Shown: positions 1 through 7,747, numbered from the stretch's first letter. The stretch is DNA of 64,000 nt from JBFXCK01 sp050182275 (GCA_050182275.1 JBFXCK010000005.1:1-64000), one strand, 5' to 3'. Translations and numbers: made by a program. The notes: generated from the letters alone by a model not told the origin.

Positions 1-131
1 CGGAAAATGGCGGCAAATACCCGCCCGCACCCCCCATGCCGCAATGGATGGTGGAGCGCAGACTAGCTGAAGAGGGCTATATCGAAGTGCAAGCGGAAGA
101 CCCGCAATCGCAGTTGCCGGCGACGGTTTAA
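1..131 (+). CDS. C-terminal fragment of an unrecognised protein
   Basis: An open frame enters from the left edge (codons from base 3) and stops with TAA at 129-131, giving the last ~42 residues of a protein. The tail is proline-rich (YPPAPPMPQWM), then charged and helical (VERRLAEEGYIEVQAEDP), and ends LPATV. The ORF has no start inside the window and I do not recognise a family. It is followed by ~90 bp with no gene before the sigma-factor-like gene. Confidence 0.5.
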   Translation, partial: ENGGKYPPAPPMPQWMVERRLAEEGYIEVQAEDPQSQLPATV

Positions 132-223
132 TTAACCTTTGCGAATAAAACCGCCGCACAGCGCCAGATTGACAAAAAGCTAAAAACCTATAATTTAGGC
201 TATTATAAAAATAAGGGAAATAA

Positions 224-913
224 ATGGGTACGAAAATAAAATGCGATCTGGAAAATCCAGATTCTTATTTGCCGCTGATTGAGGCCAGCTTGGCGGGCGA
301 TAGCGCCGCGCAAGAGGTATTATTCAATGAAATGGAGAGATTTTTTCATGCCGTCTTTAGACAAAATATTTTAGACTTTGAAGACCGGCGGGATTTTATT
401 CAAGATTTGTTTCTTGAGCTTCATCAAAGCGGTTTAAAAGCATATAATCCAAAAAAGGGTAGGTTTATAGCTTTTTTGATGCTGCTTTCTAAAAGGCGGC
501 TTATTGACAAATACCGGCGGCAGAAGAACAAAAAAATGAAGGCATTGCCTGATTGTGATATTGCTGGCGCTTCTTCGCCATTTCAGGAAAGCGAAGAAAG
601 TCTGCAGGCAAAATTGACAATGCTTTTAGAAAAATTTGTCACCAAGGATTTCAATTGGCTGAGAGCCTATATAGAATTAGTGCAGCAAGCGCCATTCATA
701 AAGGGAGAGCTTTTTAGCCGGGCTTCGAGGGTTTTGGGAGTTCCCCGCGGCAGCTTGGTTTGTGCAGTTTTCCGCTCCCGCCGAGCATTGAGCGAGTCAG
801 GCATTTCCCCCAGGACATTTTGGGATTTCAAAACACCGCCTGTGCCGCAAACCAGGGGCCTTCTTGGACGGCGCCGGCTGGAAGAAATCATTGTAAAAAC
901 GCAAGAACACTAA
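224..913 (+). CDS. ECF-like RNA polymerase sigma factor
   Basis: 229 residues. Residues ~50-100 look like sigma region 2: a helix with DFIQDLFLELHQSG, a YNPKKGRFIAFL segment matching the usual Y(D/N)PxRGxFxxWL pattern, then KRRLIDKYRRQK, the -10-recognition helix ending in basic residues. Region 4 (about 125-185) is only weakly helix-turn-helix-like, and a basic tail follows. An AGGGA motif lies 6 bases upstream of the ATG. The next gene starts 8 bp after the stop, so the two are likely co-transcribed; that small protein could be a partner, but it does not look like a typical anti-sigma factor. Family placement is good for region 2; the target promoters are unknown. Confidence 0.65.
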   Translation: MGTKIKCDLENPDSYLPLIEASLAGDSAAQEVLFNEMERFFHAVFRQNILDFEDRRDFIQDLFLELHQSGLKAYNPKKGRFIAFLMLLSKRRLIDKYRRQKNKKMKALPDCDIAGASSPFQESEESLQAKLTMLLEKFVTKDFNWLRAYIELVQQAPFIKGELFSRASRVLGVPRGSLVCAVFRSRRALSESGISPRTFWDFKTPPVPQTRGLLGRRRLEEIIVKTQEH

Positions 914-920
914 AAACTCA

Positions 921-1445
921 ATGTCGATCAGTAAGCAGCCTAAATCTCCTCAGCAACACGGCTTTCCGATCGTGCATCTTCAGGCCAACGGCCAAAGGCC
1001 GGTGATTTGGTGCCTACATTCTTTTCAACCCTCGCGCGGCGGGCCGCAGGAATTTTTGGCTTTCACCGTGAATGAGGCGGGGCAGCTCCGCGCCTTTCAT
1101 GGGCTTTGCATTTACGGCTTTTGGGAACAGCTTCCCCTCTTAAGCAAGGCGGTGATGTCCCATATCCGCCTTGCCCGCCCGGCGACGCGTCCGGAAACGG
1201 TTTTGGTCAGCCCCTGGCCGGCGGTGGATGAAATCCCGGTTGCGGCGCTGTATTTATGGCTGGGGCAACTTCCCGGTAAGAAATCAAAAAAAGCCCACGC
1301 CTATTTCGGCAATTTAATTCATATGGGCAAGGAAGGCCGCGCCAATTGGCTGCGCGCTTACTTGTTACGTGAAAATAAGCCAAAGCCGCTTTTTCCCAAG
1401 CATATCGCCCGGCAAATTTTTAAAGACCGTTATCGCGGCAATTAA
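921..1445 (+). CDS. Conserved-looking hypothetical protein
   Basis: 174 residues, starting at ATG 921 just after the sigma-like gene and ending one base from the convergent transglycosylase gene. The composition is that of a soluble protein with many aromatic residues (WCLHSF, HGLCIYGFWEQLP, LYLWLGQLPGKK, ANWLRAYLL) and a basic C-terminus (IARQIFKDRYRGN). No signal peptide or membrane segment is visible, and I do not recognise the family. Its position suggests an operon with the sigma-like gene and perhaps a regulatory link. There is no clear Shine-Dalgarno, so translation may be coupled to the upstream gene. Confidence 0.55.
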   Translation: MSISKQPKSPQQHGFPIVHLQANGQRPVIWCLHSFQPSRGGPQEFLAFTVNEAGQLRAFHGLCIYGFWEQLPLLSKAVMSHIRLARPATRPETVLVSPWPAVDEIPVAALYLWLGQLPGKKSKKAHAYFGNLIHMGKEGRANWLRAYLLRENKPKPLFPKHIARQIFKDRYRGN

Positions 1446-2096
1446 TTATTTATTGAAAGCAATTTGGGCGGGCCGGCGCTGGGCAGCCAAAGCGGCATAG
1501 GCTGCTTGGCGCTCTTGATCGGCTTGGCGGCGCGCGGTTTGCCAGTTTTTCAAAACCCGCTGGCGGTAAGGTTCGTTATATTCCTTGGCCGAAGAATGAT
1601 AATAGGCGATCGCCTTGGTCCAGGCTTTATGGTTTTGCAGCAAAGTTTTCAAAAATTTCGCGGCATAGGCGGCATTGGCATTTGGATCAAAAGCTTGCTC
1701 AAGCGAGACGAACGCATCCGGATGATGGCGCAGATTAATTTGCATGCAGCCGACATCGATCGAGCGCATGCCGCCCTTCATTAATTTTTGGGTAAAGGCG
1801 ATCGCATCGGCTTTGCTGTTAAACACGTAATCCTTGCCTTCGGCATTGATCGACCAGGGCCAGGCGATCATGGTTTTTTTATCGGCCGATAAACGCCCCG
1901 ATTCGGTCAGCGCCACCGCGCTTAAAATTTGCACCGGAAAATTATTAAGACGTTCAATTTTGGCGATCGCGGCTTGGCAAAGTTTTTCATCGGCCGTATT
2001 GGCTAGGGCCTGGCTGGTCCAGGCAAAAAGCAGGCCTGCCAGAAGCAGGCCCGCTAGATAAAAACCTTGATTGAATGATAGCGTTTTAGTCATCAT
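1446..2096 (-). CDS. Secreted SLT-type lytic transglycosylase
   Basis: 216 residues. An N-terminal signal peptide (hydrophobic core GFYLAGLLLAGLLFAWTSQ, cleavage near ALA-NT) is followed by a lysozyme-like transglycosylase SLT domain at ~35-170. Visible motifs are the catalytic glutamate in SAVALTESGR, the GCMQINLRHH motif and AAKFLKTLLQ...AIAYYHS. Such proteins cleave the MurNAc-GlcNAc bond of peptidoglycan in the periplasm, for wall remodelling or insertion of envelope machines. The ATG has GGGGAG about 5 bases upstream on its strand. The C-terminal 40 residues are Arg/Gln/Ala-rich. Enzyme class is fairly sure; the specific role is not. Confidence 0.8.
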   Translation of the reverse strand: MMTKTLSFNQGFYLAGLLLAGLLFAWTSQALANTADEKLCQAAIAKIERLNNFPVQILSAVALTESGRLSADKKTMIAWPWSINAEGKDYVFNSKADAIAFTQKLMKGGMRSIDVGCMQINLRHHPDAFVSLEQAFDPNANAAYAAKFLKTLLQNHKAWTKAIAYYHSSAKEYNEPYRQRVLKNWQTARRQADQERQAAYAALAAQRRPAQIAFNK

Positions 2097-2153
2097 TCCA
2101 CTCCCCGTTAATAATCAAGCAAGTTTCGTGCCAAATATTGGTTCTCCTTTATT

Positions 2154-2210
2154 GTCACCCCGAACTTGATTCGGGGTCGTTAAGAGATGCCGAACCAAGT
2201 TCGGCATGAC
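2154..2210. repeat. Intergenic double-hairpin repeat
   Basis: Two adjacent palindromes: CCCCGAA-CTTGA-TTCGGGG (2158-2176) and TGCCGAAC-CAA-GTTCGGCA (2188-2206), joined by GTCGTTAAGAGA. The shared core (GAACTTG/CCAAGTTC) resembles the dispersed intergenic palindromes common in alphaproteobacterial genomes. It sits between the divergently transcribed transglycosylase and the 2354 gene, and could act as a transcript stabiliser or simply be a mobile repeat. Confidence 0.6.
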
Positions 2211-2353
2211 GGCTAAAGGCGGTAATGGTTAACAGGGCGTGACATATTTAACCCATTATTAATATTTTATTGCGCTGCGAGATGTAGTATTTGACATATA
2301 GTTTTTAAAAGTGCAGGATAAAGCAACATAAAAACAGGTACGAGTTGAACAGC

Positions 2354-2953
2354 ATGTTAATGCAACGCTCCCAAGTTAAACCCTCCGCGCCGCCCTTGCG
2401 CCCGCGTCCGGCTTTCCTTGATTTGCCGCCGCTTGCCAATAAGATCGTTTGGCAGGAATATGGCGGTAATTTTTACTGCTACCGGCTTTGGGAAAATCTC
2501 GAGCGCCGGGGGTGGGATAATGCCCAAGGCTATGAAAAAACCGCCCTTTTGCTGGAGTTTTTAGCAGGCGAGTTGGGCGTTAAAATCCGTGTTAATGCTG
2601 ACTCCATCGCCAGTTTAAGATTTGGCATCTGGCCGGTCAGGAAGGAACTTAAATCTGTTTTAGATTTCGTTATGGCTGCTCCCATCGGCCTTTCGGTGGC
2701 ACAAACCATGCGCTGGGTGATTTCCAATCATATTTCTGGAAGCCCCTTGGCCCAGGAATATCAGCGCCCGGTAAAGCGCCCCTATATCCATAAACCGGGC
2801 CGCGCCGCCTCTTTGGCGGCGCAAGCCGGAGCCGCGCCGGAAGAATTAACCAAGCCCAGGGCTTTGCCCAAAAAGCCGTGCTCTACTTTCCATCCTGCCG
2901 ATCCGGTGGTGATCAAAGCGGCAAAAGACCGCGCCCACTCGCGCGCCGCTTAA
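2354..2953 (+). CDS. Hypothetical protein
   Basis: About 199 residues. The frame can begin at TTG 2345, ATG 2354 or ATG 2360; none has a strong ribosome binding site and I chose the first ATG. The middle (KIVWQEYGGNFYCYRLWENL ... LLEFLAGELGVKI) looks globular. From residue ~125 the sequence turns basic and proline/alanine-rich (RPVKRPYIHKPGR, PKKPCSTFHPAD), likely a disordered tail. No signal peptide or known domain is visible. It is divergent from the transglycosylase and followed by a small hairpin. Confidence 0.55.
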   Translation: MLMQRSQVKPSAPPLRPRPAFLDLPPLANKIVWQEYGGNFYCYRLWENLERRGWDNAQGYEKTALLLEFLAGELGVKIRVNADSIASLRFGIWPVRKELKSVLDFVMAAPIGLSVAQTMRWVISNHISGSPLAQEYQRPVKRPYIHKPGRAASLAAQAGAAPEELTKPRALPKKPCSTFHPADPVVIKAAKDRAHSRAA

Positions 2954-2978
2954 ATTTTCTTAACAAAAAACTAAGAAA

Positions 2979-2999
2979 AAGCCCAAGAAAGCAGGGCTT
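2979..2999 (+). terminator. Weak intrinsic terminator after the 2354 gene
   Basis: A 6-bp stem AAGCCC/GGGCTT with a 9-base loop, followed by CTT rather than a full T-run, 25 bp after the stop codon. It is plausible but short. Confidence 0.4.
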
Positions 3000-3172
3000 C
3001 TTAACCTTTGCCGGGCGATCGGTAAAATTGTTTCTATTTCTGCGGTTGATCTAAAGCCAGCGCTACGATTTGTTAAACATTTCGCCCTTATCCTAAAGGA
3101 GAGGGATGAATCCGCGCCAAGCGTGATAACATCTCCATCAATGAACAGGGATTTAAAAGGATAGGAATCAAG

Positions 3173-3592
3173 ATGGCCAGTATTTTAATCGCTGAAGACG
3201 ACATGCCGATGCGGGCGGTTATGACCCGCTTGCTGGAAAATGCCGGCCATAAAGTGCGCTCAGTCAGCGACGGCATGGAAGCAATCGCAGCGATGAAATC
3301 GCGGCATTGCGATTTATTATTAACCGACATCGTTATGCCCGGCCTGGATGGCATGCAATTGGCCAAGGCCGCCTGGGAAGTAAACCCGGATGTGAAAGTG
3401 ATGTTCGTAACCGGCTTCGCCAGCGTAGCAAAACAAGACCGCGATTACCCCAAAGACAAGGTTTTATTATTATCCAAGCCGTTCAATTTGCACGAGCTGG
3501 TTTCCAAGGTAGCCTCGATCGTCGATCAGGCGGCAGGGCCGCAAGTGGAAGAGCCAGCCGCGGAAGCGAAGCCCAAACGCCATAAAAAATAA
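3173..3592 (+). CDS. cpdR: CpdR-like single-domain response regulator
   Basis: 139 residues: one receiver domain (~1-118) and a charged Lys/Glu/Ala tail. Acidic pocket AEDD at 7-10, phospho-acceptor Asp in LLLTDIVMPGLDGM (~52), Thr in FVTGFAS and Lys in LLSKPF are all present. The run LLLTDIVMP..DG...A and VMFVTGFA...LSKPF.L.ELV closely follows CpdR, the alphaproteobacterial regulator that, when unphosphorylated, directs ClpXP to the cell pole and primes degradation of cell-cycle proteins; phosphate comes from the CckA-ChpT relay. AAAGGA lies 11 bases before the ATG. A strong terminator follows. The C-terminal extension (PQVEEPAAEAKPKRHKK) is longer than in Caulobacter CpdR as I remember it. 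Confidence 0.85.
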   Translation: MASILIAEDDMPMRAVMTRLLENAGHKVRSVSDGMEAIAAMKSRHCDLLLTDIVMPGLDGMQLAKAAWEVNPDVKVMFVTGFASVAKQDRDYPKDKVLLLSKPFNLHELVSKVASIVDQAAGPQVEEPAAEAKPKRHKK

Positions 3593-3644
3593 GCTTAAGG
3601 CAGGTTCGGATTTAAAATTATCTTCATCAGAAAAGCCTTCAACC

Positions 3645-3668
3645 AAGGAGCCCCAAAGGCTCCTTTTT
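3645..3668 (+). terminator. Intrinsic terminator of cpdR
   Basis: Perfect 8-bp stem AAGGAGCC/GGCTCCTT with a 5-base loop (CCAAA), running into a T-tract. It lies 53 bp after the cpdR stop and separates cpdR from the ankyrin gene. Confidence 0.85.
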
Positions 3669-3760
3669 CTTCGCCCTTATTAACCTTTACCCCGCTTGAC
3701 GGCGGAATTTGCTGGGTCTAATCTTAAGCCACATAATAATTCTAATTGGAGGGTTTTTTC

Positions 3761-4417
3761 ATGAGTTCTGATAACACATCAGCTTCTAAGCCCGTTTTAA
3801 CAATGACGGAATATGACAGGTTTCGAAAAGCCGCCTATAATGGCGATGTTGGCGAAGTACAACGAATCCTTGGCCCAGTTCCAACCGACCGCGCCGCTTT
3901 GGCGCCATATCAAAACCGCGCCGCTTCCTTTGTGAATGACTGGGGCGGTTATGCCGGCTTCGGCCCTAGCGACCGCACCGTGTTGATGGAGCTTTGCCAT
4001 TGCGGTTTAAGCCCGCGCAAGGGCCTTAAGCCAGGCTTTGGTTCTTGGGAAGATCAGGCCCGGGTTATTGAAGTGATGGTAAAGGCAGTAAGGCCGGAAC
4101 ATTTGAACGTAGAAAACCCCAACGGTAAAACCGCGCTGGATTTTGCTAAATGGGCGGAATGGGCAGGTGCCTACGAAGAGGAAAAAGAAGGTAAAGTCGT
4201 GTGGAAGTACCAAGGACCGCAGGTAGACGCAGGAAAAAAAGGTCATATTGACAGGGTAATAAGCTTGTTGAGTTCAAGAGGCGCTGTTAATGGTTCAAAA
4301 GCGGCGGCCGAGAATGCTGCTGCTTCCCAAGCCCCGTCTAAACCCGCCGTTCAAAATGGCACGCATGTGAATGGCTCAACCATTGCCAGGCTGGGCAGCA
4401 AAGCCGCGGGGCGATAG
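3761..4417 (+). CDS. Ankyrin-repeat-like protein
   Basis: 218 residues from ATG 3761. I prefer this to the in-frame TTG at 3746 because GGAGGG lies 7 bases before ATG 3761. Ankyrin-type helical pairs are visible: YDRFRKAAYNGDVGEVQRIL (~20-40), RTVLMELCHCGLSP (~75) and VENPNGKTALDFAKWAEWAG (~120), then HIDRVISLLSSRGA (~165). The tail is Ala/Ser/Asn-rich and low complexity. Ankyrin repeats mediate protein binding; the partner is not evident. No signal peptide. A second ankyrin-type gene lies at the far end of the window (63557). Confidence 0.65.
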   Translation: MSSDNTSASKPVLTMTEYDRFRKAAYNGDVGEVQRILGPVPTDRAALAPYQNRAASFVNDWGGYAGFGPSDRTVLMELCHCGLSPRKGLKPGFGSWEDQARVIEVMVKAVRPEHLNVENPNGKTALDFAKWAEWAGAYEEEKEGKVVWKYQGPQVDAGKKGHIDRVISLLSSRGAVNGSKAAAENAAASQAPSKPAVQNGTHVNGSTIARLGSKAAGR

Positions 4418-4886
4418 AACGCATATTTCTAAACACATACCGCTTCTTATACGCGCTCACCATCTTTTATGTTTGCTCACCTATGCGGGCAAGGGGTATA
4501 CCCCGGAATTTATCGCCAATCTTGATGAGATTGTGGCCCGTATCAATGCCGGGCAGGAGGAAATAAAACTAATTGAAGGCCCCGATATAATTTGCGGGCC
4601 GATGCGCTCTTGCCAGGATCACCCCCAATTTCATTGCGATTTGCCGCGTATTCAAGCGCGCGATGAAAGGGCGCTGGCCGCAATCAATATGCTGCGCCAG
4701 AAATTAAATCAGCCGCCGCTTCGCCTCAATGACCATTTAATAATAGACGCCTTTTGGCTTGCCCAAATGCGCGCCGCTTTTAAGGCCAAGGATTTGCGGG
4801 CCGCTTGCGAGGGATGCGAATGGTATGACACCTGCACCGAAATAGCAGAGGAAGATTTCAAGCCCGCCCGCCTTGGGCAAAAATAG
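4371..4886 (+). CDS. DUF1284 family protein (probable metal/Fe-S binding)
   Basis: Up to 171 residues. The core IRAHHLLCLLTYAGKGYTPEF and FIANLDEIVARI matches the DUF1284 pattern (RxHHxxCxxTxxGxGYxxxFxxNM). Cysteines are arranged as HHLLC, IICGPMRSC, FHC and ACEGCEWYDTC, consistent with a bound cluster or metal, though this is inference. The frame opens inside the 3' end of the ankyrin gene (47-nt overlap in another frame). The only upstream starts are ATG 4371 and TTG 4383, so the first ~25 residues are uncertain. Function of the family is unknown. Confidence 0.75.
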   Translation: MAQPLPGWAAKPRGDRTHISKHIPLLIRAHHLLCLLTYAGKGYTPEFIANLDEIVARINAGQEEIKLIEGPDIICGPMRSCQDHPQFHCDLPRIQARDERALAAINMLRQKLNQPPLRLNDHLIIDAFWLAQMRAAFKAKDLRAACEGCEWYDTCTEIAEEDFKPARLGQK

Positions 4887-4944
4887 GTCTAAAACAACCT
4901 CTTTCACCACCCAAAAGCCTGTGCTATAAGCGCCGTCTATATCT

Positions 4945-4974
4945 GAACGATGGTAAACGGGTATATAGCTCAGC
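4945..4974 (+). repeat. Partial duplicate of the tRNA-Val 5' end
   Basis: The stretch from CGATGGTAAACGGG to AGCTCAGCG repeats, with two or three changes, the DNA at 5033-5060 that holds the start of tRNA-Val and its 5' flank. Between the copies, bases ~5009-5026 carry an inverted fragment of the same motif (CCGCTGAGTTGTATAGC). No complete tRNA can fold from this copy, so it is a tRNA-derived relic. Confidence 0.6.
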
Positions 4975-5044
4975 GCCGAAGGCCGTAAAGGCCGTCTTAC
5001 TTTAAACTACCGCTGAGTTGTATAGCTGAATGACGATGGTAAAT

Positions 5045-5119
5045 GGGTGTATAGCTCAGCGGTAGAGCACTACCTTGACATGGTAGGGGTCACAGGTTCG
5101 ATCCCTGTTACACCCACCA
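5045..5119 (+). tRNA. tRNA-Val (GAC)
   Basis: Full cloverleaf with CCA encoded: acceptor GGGTGTA/TACACCC, D-stem GCTC/GAGC, anticodon stem CTACC/GGTAG with loop TTGACAT (anticodon GAC, reading GUC), T-arm ACAGG-TTCGATC-CCTGT, discriminator A and CCA at 5117-5119. Confidence 0.95.
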
Positions 5120-5121
5120 TT

Positions 5122-5158
5122 AGATTTTCTTCATTCGCGCAGCGAATTTAGAAAATCT
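5122..5158 (+). terminator. Hairpin downstream of tRNA-Val
   Basis: Outer arms AGATTTTCT (5122-5130) and AGAAAATCT (5150-5158) enclose an inner stem ATTCGC/GCGAAT with loop GCA. It begins 3 bases after the CCA, so it probably ends or processes the tRNA transcript. A T-tract is absent on the plus strand. Confidence 0.5.
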
Positions 5159-5161
5159 TAT

Positions 5162-5189
5162 GTCCGCCATAGCCTTGGCGAAGGCGGAC
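5162..5189. repeat. Small dispersed-type palindrome
   Basis: GTCCGCC (5162-5168) pairs with GGCGGAC (5183-5189) around ATAGCCTTGGCGAA. It looks like a short intergenic repeat. The remainder up to the lipoprotein gene (5190-5380) shows no ORF. Confidence 0.4.
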
Positions 5190-5380
5190 TGCTTCCTATA
5201 AGTCAGGCGCAGCGCAGCTACATAAAATAAAAATGGCAGCCTATGGGATAAAATTCTCCCCTCCTTGACGGATCCCTGCATCAAGGGCATGATTGAATAA
5301 TTATATTCTCAATCTCGAAATTCCCAACAGGAAGCCGCGAGATGAAAGCTTAACCTTTTGCAATTAAAGGAGCTTTTATC

Positions 5381-5794
5381 ATGAGACTATTCCTGATCGC
5401 TTTGCTTGCCTTAACCGTTGCGGCCTGTGCGGCGCCCGGTTCTTCTTACGAAACCTACAGCAATCGCCTGGATAATTATTTGGGCGAACATACCGACCGG
5501 CTGGTCGAAGATTGGGGCCCGCCCGACAGCCTGTATCAAAAGGCCGACGGCACATATATGGTCACTTACAAAAAGCTGAACCTTTATGATTATCCCGATT
5601 TAGGGATAGGGCGCGCCATGTATAATACGCGCGGCGATTTCATCGGTTATTCAGCGCCGATGAGATATAGCGACCGGGTGGAATTGCGCCAATGCACCAC
5701 CACCTTTATCGCCAACCGCCGGCGGATTATCACCGATTATAGTTTCTACGGCGATAATTGCACCGCAGCCTTAGCGCCACCGAATCAGCATTAG
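5381..5794 (+). CDS. Small secreted lipoprotein
   Basis: 137 residues with a short signal peptide and lipobox LTVAAC (Cys16 is the predicted lipidation site). The mature part begins with a Ser/Gly/Tyr linker. It contains RLVEDWGPPDSLYQKADGTY, reminiscent of the small BamE/OmlA-like lipoproteins in which a W/WG-P segment precedes a beta-rich domain, and ends with three or four cysteines that could form disulfides (QCTTTF, GDNCTA). AAAGGAG lies upstream of the ATG with good spacing. The 3' end overlaps the convergent 5791 gene by 4 bp. Likely anchored in the outer or inner membrane facing the periplasm; exact role unknown. Confidence 0.7.
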   Translation: MRLFLIALLALTVAACAAPGSSYETYSNRLDNYLGEHTDRLVEDWGPPDSLYQKADGTYMVTYKKLNLYDYPDLGIGRAMYNTRGDFIGYSAPMRYSDRVELRQCTTTFIANRRRIITDYSFYGDNCTAALAPPNQH

Positions 5795-6198
5795 GCAGAC
5801 TGGGCTTTCGAGGCCAGCGCCAGGATATTTTGAAATATCCTGGTGTCGGCTTCGGCTATAATTCTTTTGCCGTCTTTCAAAGTTAAAGCGAAGCGGATGA
5901 AATGCTTGTTGCGGGGGGAGCTTCTTCGGTAATCGCGCCGGTTCAAATGGCGCAATTTGGGCAAATCCCATTCTTGATCGCGCATCTTTCCTTCCGCGGC
6001 GCTTAAATTTTCGATGCTGGCGGCATTTTGCGCCAGGTCGATTTCATGCGCGTCATATTGCGCGAACAAGCCCCATTTTTTGCCTTTGAATGTTTTAAAA
6101 TGCAGCACGGCTTTATTTTCCAGGCCGACATTCAAATAATAGGCGGTTTGCGGCTCGATATCGCCTTCAAGAATATATATCGCGCGGTTGGCGTTCAT
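5791..6198 (-). CDS. Hypothetical protein
   Basis: 135 residues, soluble, no signal peptide. The first part (AIYILEGDIEPQTAYYLNVG ... AVLHFKTFKGKKWGLFAQYDAHEIDL) reads as beta-strands with alternating hydrophobic residues. The C-terminal part has FIRFALTLKDGKRIIAEADT followed by a helix. Family not recognised. It is followed on the same strand, upstream, by the basic 6237 gene and could be co-transcribed with it. Confidence 0.5.
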   Translation of the reverse strand: MNANRAIYILEGDIEPQTAYYLNVGLENKAVLHFKTFKGKKWGLFAQYDAHEIDLAQNAASIENLSAAEGKMRDQEWDLPKLRHLNRRDYRRSSPRNKHFIRFALTLKDGKRIIAEADTRIFQNILALASKAQSA

Positions 6199-6236
6199 GG
6201 GATGAATCTAGCGGGGAAGGGCGCGTTTAGCGAGGC

Positions 6237-6806
6237 CTATTCAGCGCGTCCCGCAGCTACGGCCAGGCGCTGATGTGTGGCCGCATCAAGCAGCAATTTG
6301 CGGCTCAATATTTTCTTGGCCTGTTCGCGGGGGATCGGGGCAATGGGCTGATGGCGGCGAACCTGCTCGGCCAGTTTGAGATTGCGCGCCGCATTTTGCA
6401 AAATACTCGCCTTATCCTGCTCCCGCACCCGCCAGGCCAGCTCCTGTTCATGCTGACGCTTGGATTTTTTAGCGGCTTTGGAGATCGCCGCATTTTTATC
6501 GCGGGTGAATTTTCCGGCTTCGCGCGCCCGGGCGAAGGTTTGTTGGTTGCTCGCCAATTCCTCGGCTTTGCGGAAGGTTTTTGGCGGCAGCGCTTTACTA
6601 GGCAGCCGCGGCGGCGGCGCTTTAAGCAAGCTTTTCCCCATGCTTTGCAGGAAGCGCAGCCCCGCCTTTATTTGGGGGCGCAAAATAGGTGAAGAGAGTC
6701 GAGGCAAAGGCGCTGAAAAGCTGGGCCAACGCCAGCCGGCCCGCTTGCGGTCGATCAGCGGCTGGCGGCGGCTTTCCAGGCTTTTGCGGCTAATGAGGTC
6801 AATCAT
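6237..6806 (-). CDS. Basic hypothetical protein
   Basis: 189 residues, very rich in Arg, Lys, Ala and Pro. Residues ~70-160 form long charged helices (RKAEELASNQQTFARAREAG, KAAKKSKRQHEQELAWRVRE) and could be a coiled coil or nucleic-acid-binding segment. The opposite strand is also open for long stretches, which weakens the call. I kept the minus strand because it begins with an ATG and codon third positions resemble neighbours. No known family. Confidence 0.4.
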   Translation of the reverse strand: MIDLISRKSLESRRQPLIDRKRAGWRWPSFSAPLPRLSSPILRPQIKAGLRFLQSMGKSLLKAPPPRLPSKALPPKTFRKAEELASNQQTFARAREAGKFTRDKNAAISKAAKKSKRQHEQELAWRVREQDKASILQNAARNLKLAEQVRRHQPIAPIPREQAKKILSRKLLLDAATHQRLAVAAGRAE

Positions 6807-6899
6807 CCCTTGCCCTTAATTTTATTATTTCTTCTTTCATTATAACAAAATAGGTTAATAATTTCTATCTAAAGGAAAAAATGTTTTTCCATCCCGGCA

Positions 6900-6928
6900 T
6901 TGAAAAGCATAAAAACCTGTGCTAGACT
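6900..6928 (+). promoter_or_regulatory. Sigma70-type promoter for a small leaderless ORF
   Basis: TTGAAA (6900-6905), 17-bp spacer, TAGACT (6923-6928). The expected transcription start (~6935) falls on the A of an ATG. Confidence 0.5.
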
Positions 6929-6934
6929 GAAAAA

Positions 6935-7102
6935 ATGATCAAGAAAACCGCTCTATCGCTGTTTCAGCGGGCACGACGACGTTGCAGCAAGGCTTTCGCC
7001 TTCGCGCGCGATGTTATCTCACCCATTCAAACAGAAAATAGAGAGTATTATGGTCACTTATCACCCATCCGGGTCAAAGCTAAAAATACAAGCCGCCGCT
7101 AA
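6935..7102 (+). CDS. Small ORF, 55 residues, possibly leaderless
   Basis: ATG 6935 to TAA 7102. It encodes a basic peptide (MIKKTALSLFQRARRRCSKA...) with no recognised family. A sigma70-like promoter would start transcription at the ATG itself. A competing 38-codon ORF at 7050-7166 in another frame has GAGAG upstream, so which one is translated is unclear. The rest of the 6807-7240 gap shows no further gene. Confidence 0.35.
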   Translation: MIKKTALSLFQRARRRCSKAFAFARDVISPIQTENREYYGHLSPIRVKAKNTSRR

Positions 7103-7240
7103 GCCGGCCGGTTTCCCTATTTCATTTTCCAATCGTTCCTCAGCCTGCGCGATCCGACGCGCTTAAACGCGCATCATATTTTTAAATCTGCATCGCGATG
7201 TTTTTATAATTACTTTGTTTAAATATGAAGGAATAGGAAA

Positions 7241-7747
7241 ATGAATCAGGATATTAAAATCGTTAAAACCCCCTCCGGCCATGAATATGCGGCCAAGTTA
7301 AATCAAGTGCTTGGCATCGAAGGCGATCCCTTTAAGCCGGATCATGTTTTTGTGGCCTATCAAGGCGGTCAAGCGATCGCCATTGCCGGTCTTGGATGTG
7401 CGCCCAGCTATGCCCAGGTCAATGTACCGGCGCTGGTGATGCTGCCTTTGGCGGGGGCTTTAAAAAAGCCCGTGGCCAAGGCGCTGTTCGACCAAGCGGC
7501 GCGTGCCGCCCTAAAAACCCACCGCGCGCTTTATACGGTGGCGGATAAAGCAAATATTGCAACTCAGGGCATTTTAATGCAATTGGGCTTCGATCCGGCG
7601 CCGCTTGGCCATGTGCCGCAAGGAAGCTGGATGTATTACCACCCTCATTTGCCGGGCTATCTGGCGCGAGAAAAAAGAAAGGAGCTGTCTTTGCTGTCTT
7701 TACCGGCGCTGCTTAAGCAACGGGGCGGCTTGGCGCTGGCGCATTGA
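7241..7747 (+). CDS. Hypothetical protein, weakly GNAT-like
   Basis: 168 residues. A strand-rich first half (HVFVAYQGGQAIAIAGLGCA) and the segment RALYTVADKANIATQGILMQ then LGFDPAPLGHVPQGSWMYYH recall the C-terminal half of GNAT acetyltransferases, where a helix carrying N and a 'lGF' strand close the acyl-CoA site. The acetyl-CoA loop (Q/RxxGxG/A) is not obvious, so activity is doubtful. GGAATAGGAAA precedes the ATG. It stands alone between small genes. Confidence 0.5.
   Translation: MNQDIKIVKTPSGHEYAAKLNQVLGIEGDPFKPDHVFVAYQGGQAIAIAGLGCAPSYAQVNVPALVMLPLAGALKKPVAKALFDQAARAALKTHRALYTVADKANIATQGILMQLGFDPAPLGHVPQGSWMYYHPHLPGYLAREKRKELSLLSLPALLKQRGGLALAH

Noticed and set aside
3105..3123. Six-codon ORF after a strong AAAGGAGAGGG upstream of cpdR
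   Set aside because: Too short to support as a gene; a leader peptide is possible but there is no attenuator-like structure.
6460..6819. Plus-strand frames opposite the 6237 gene
   Set aside because: They lack plausible starts and read as Arg/Gly-rich shadow sequence; I kept the minus-strand call, at low confidence.
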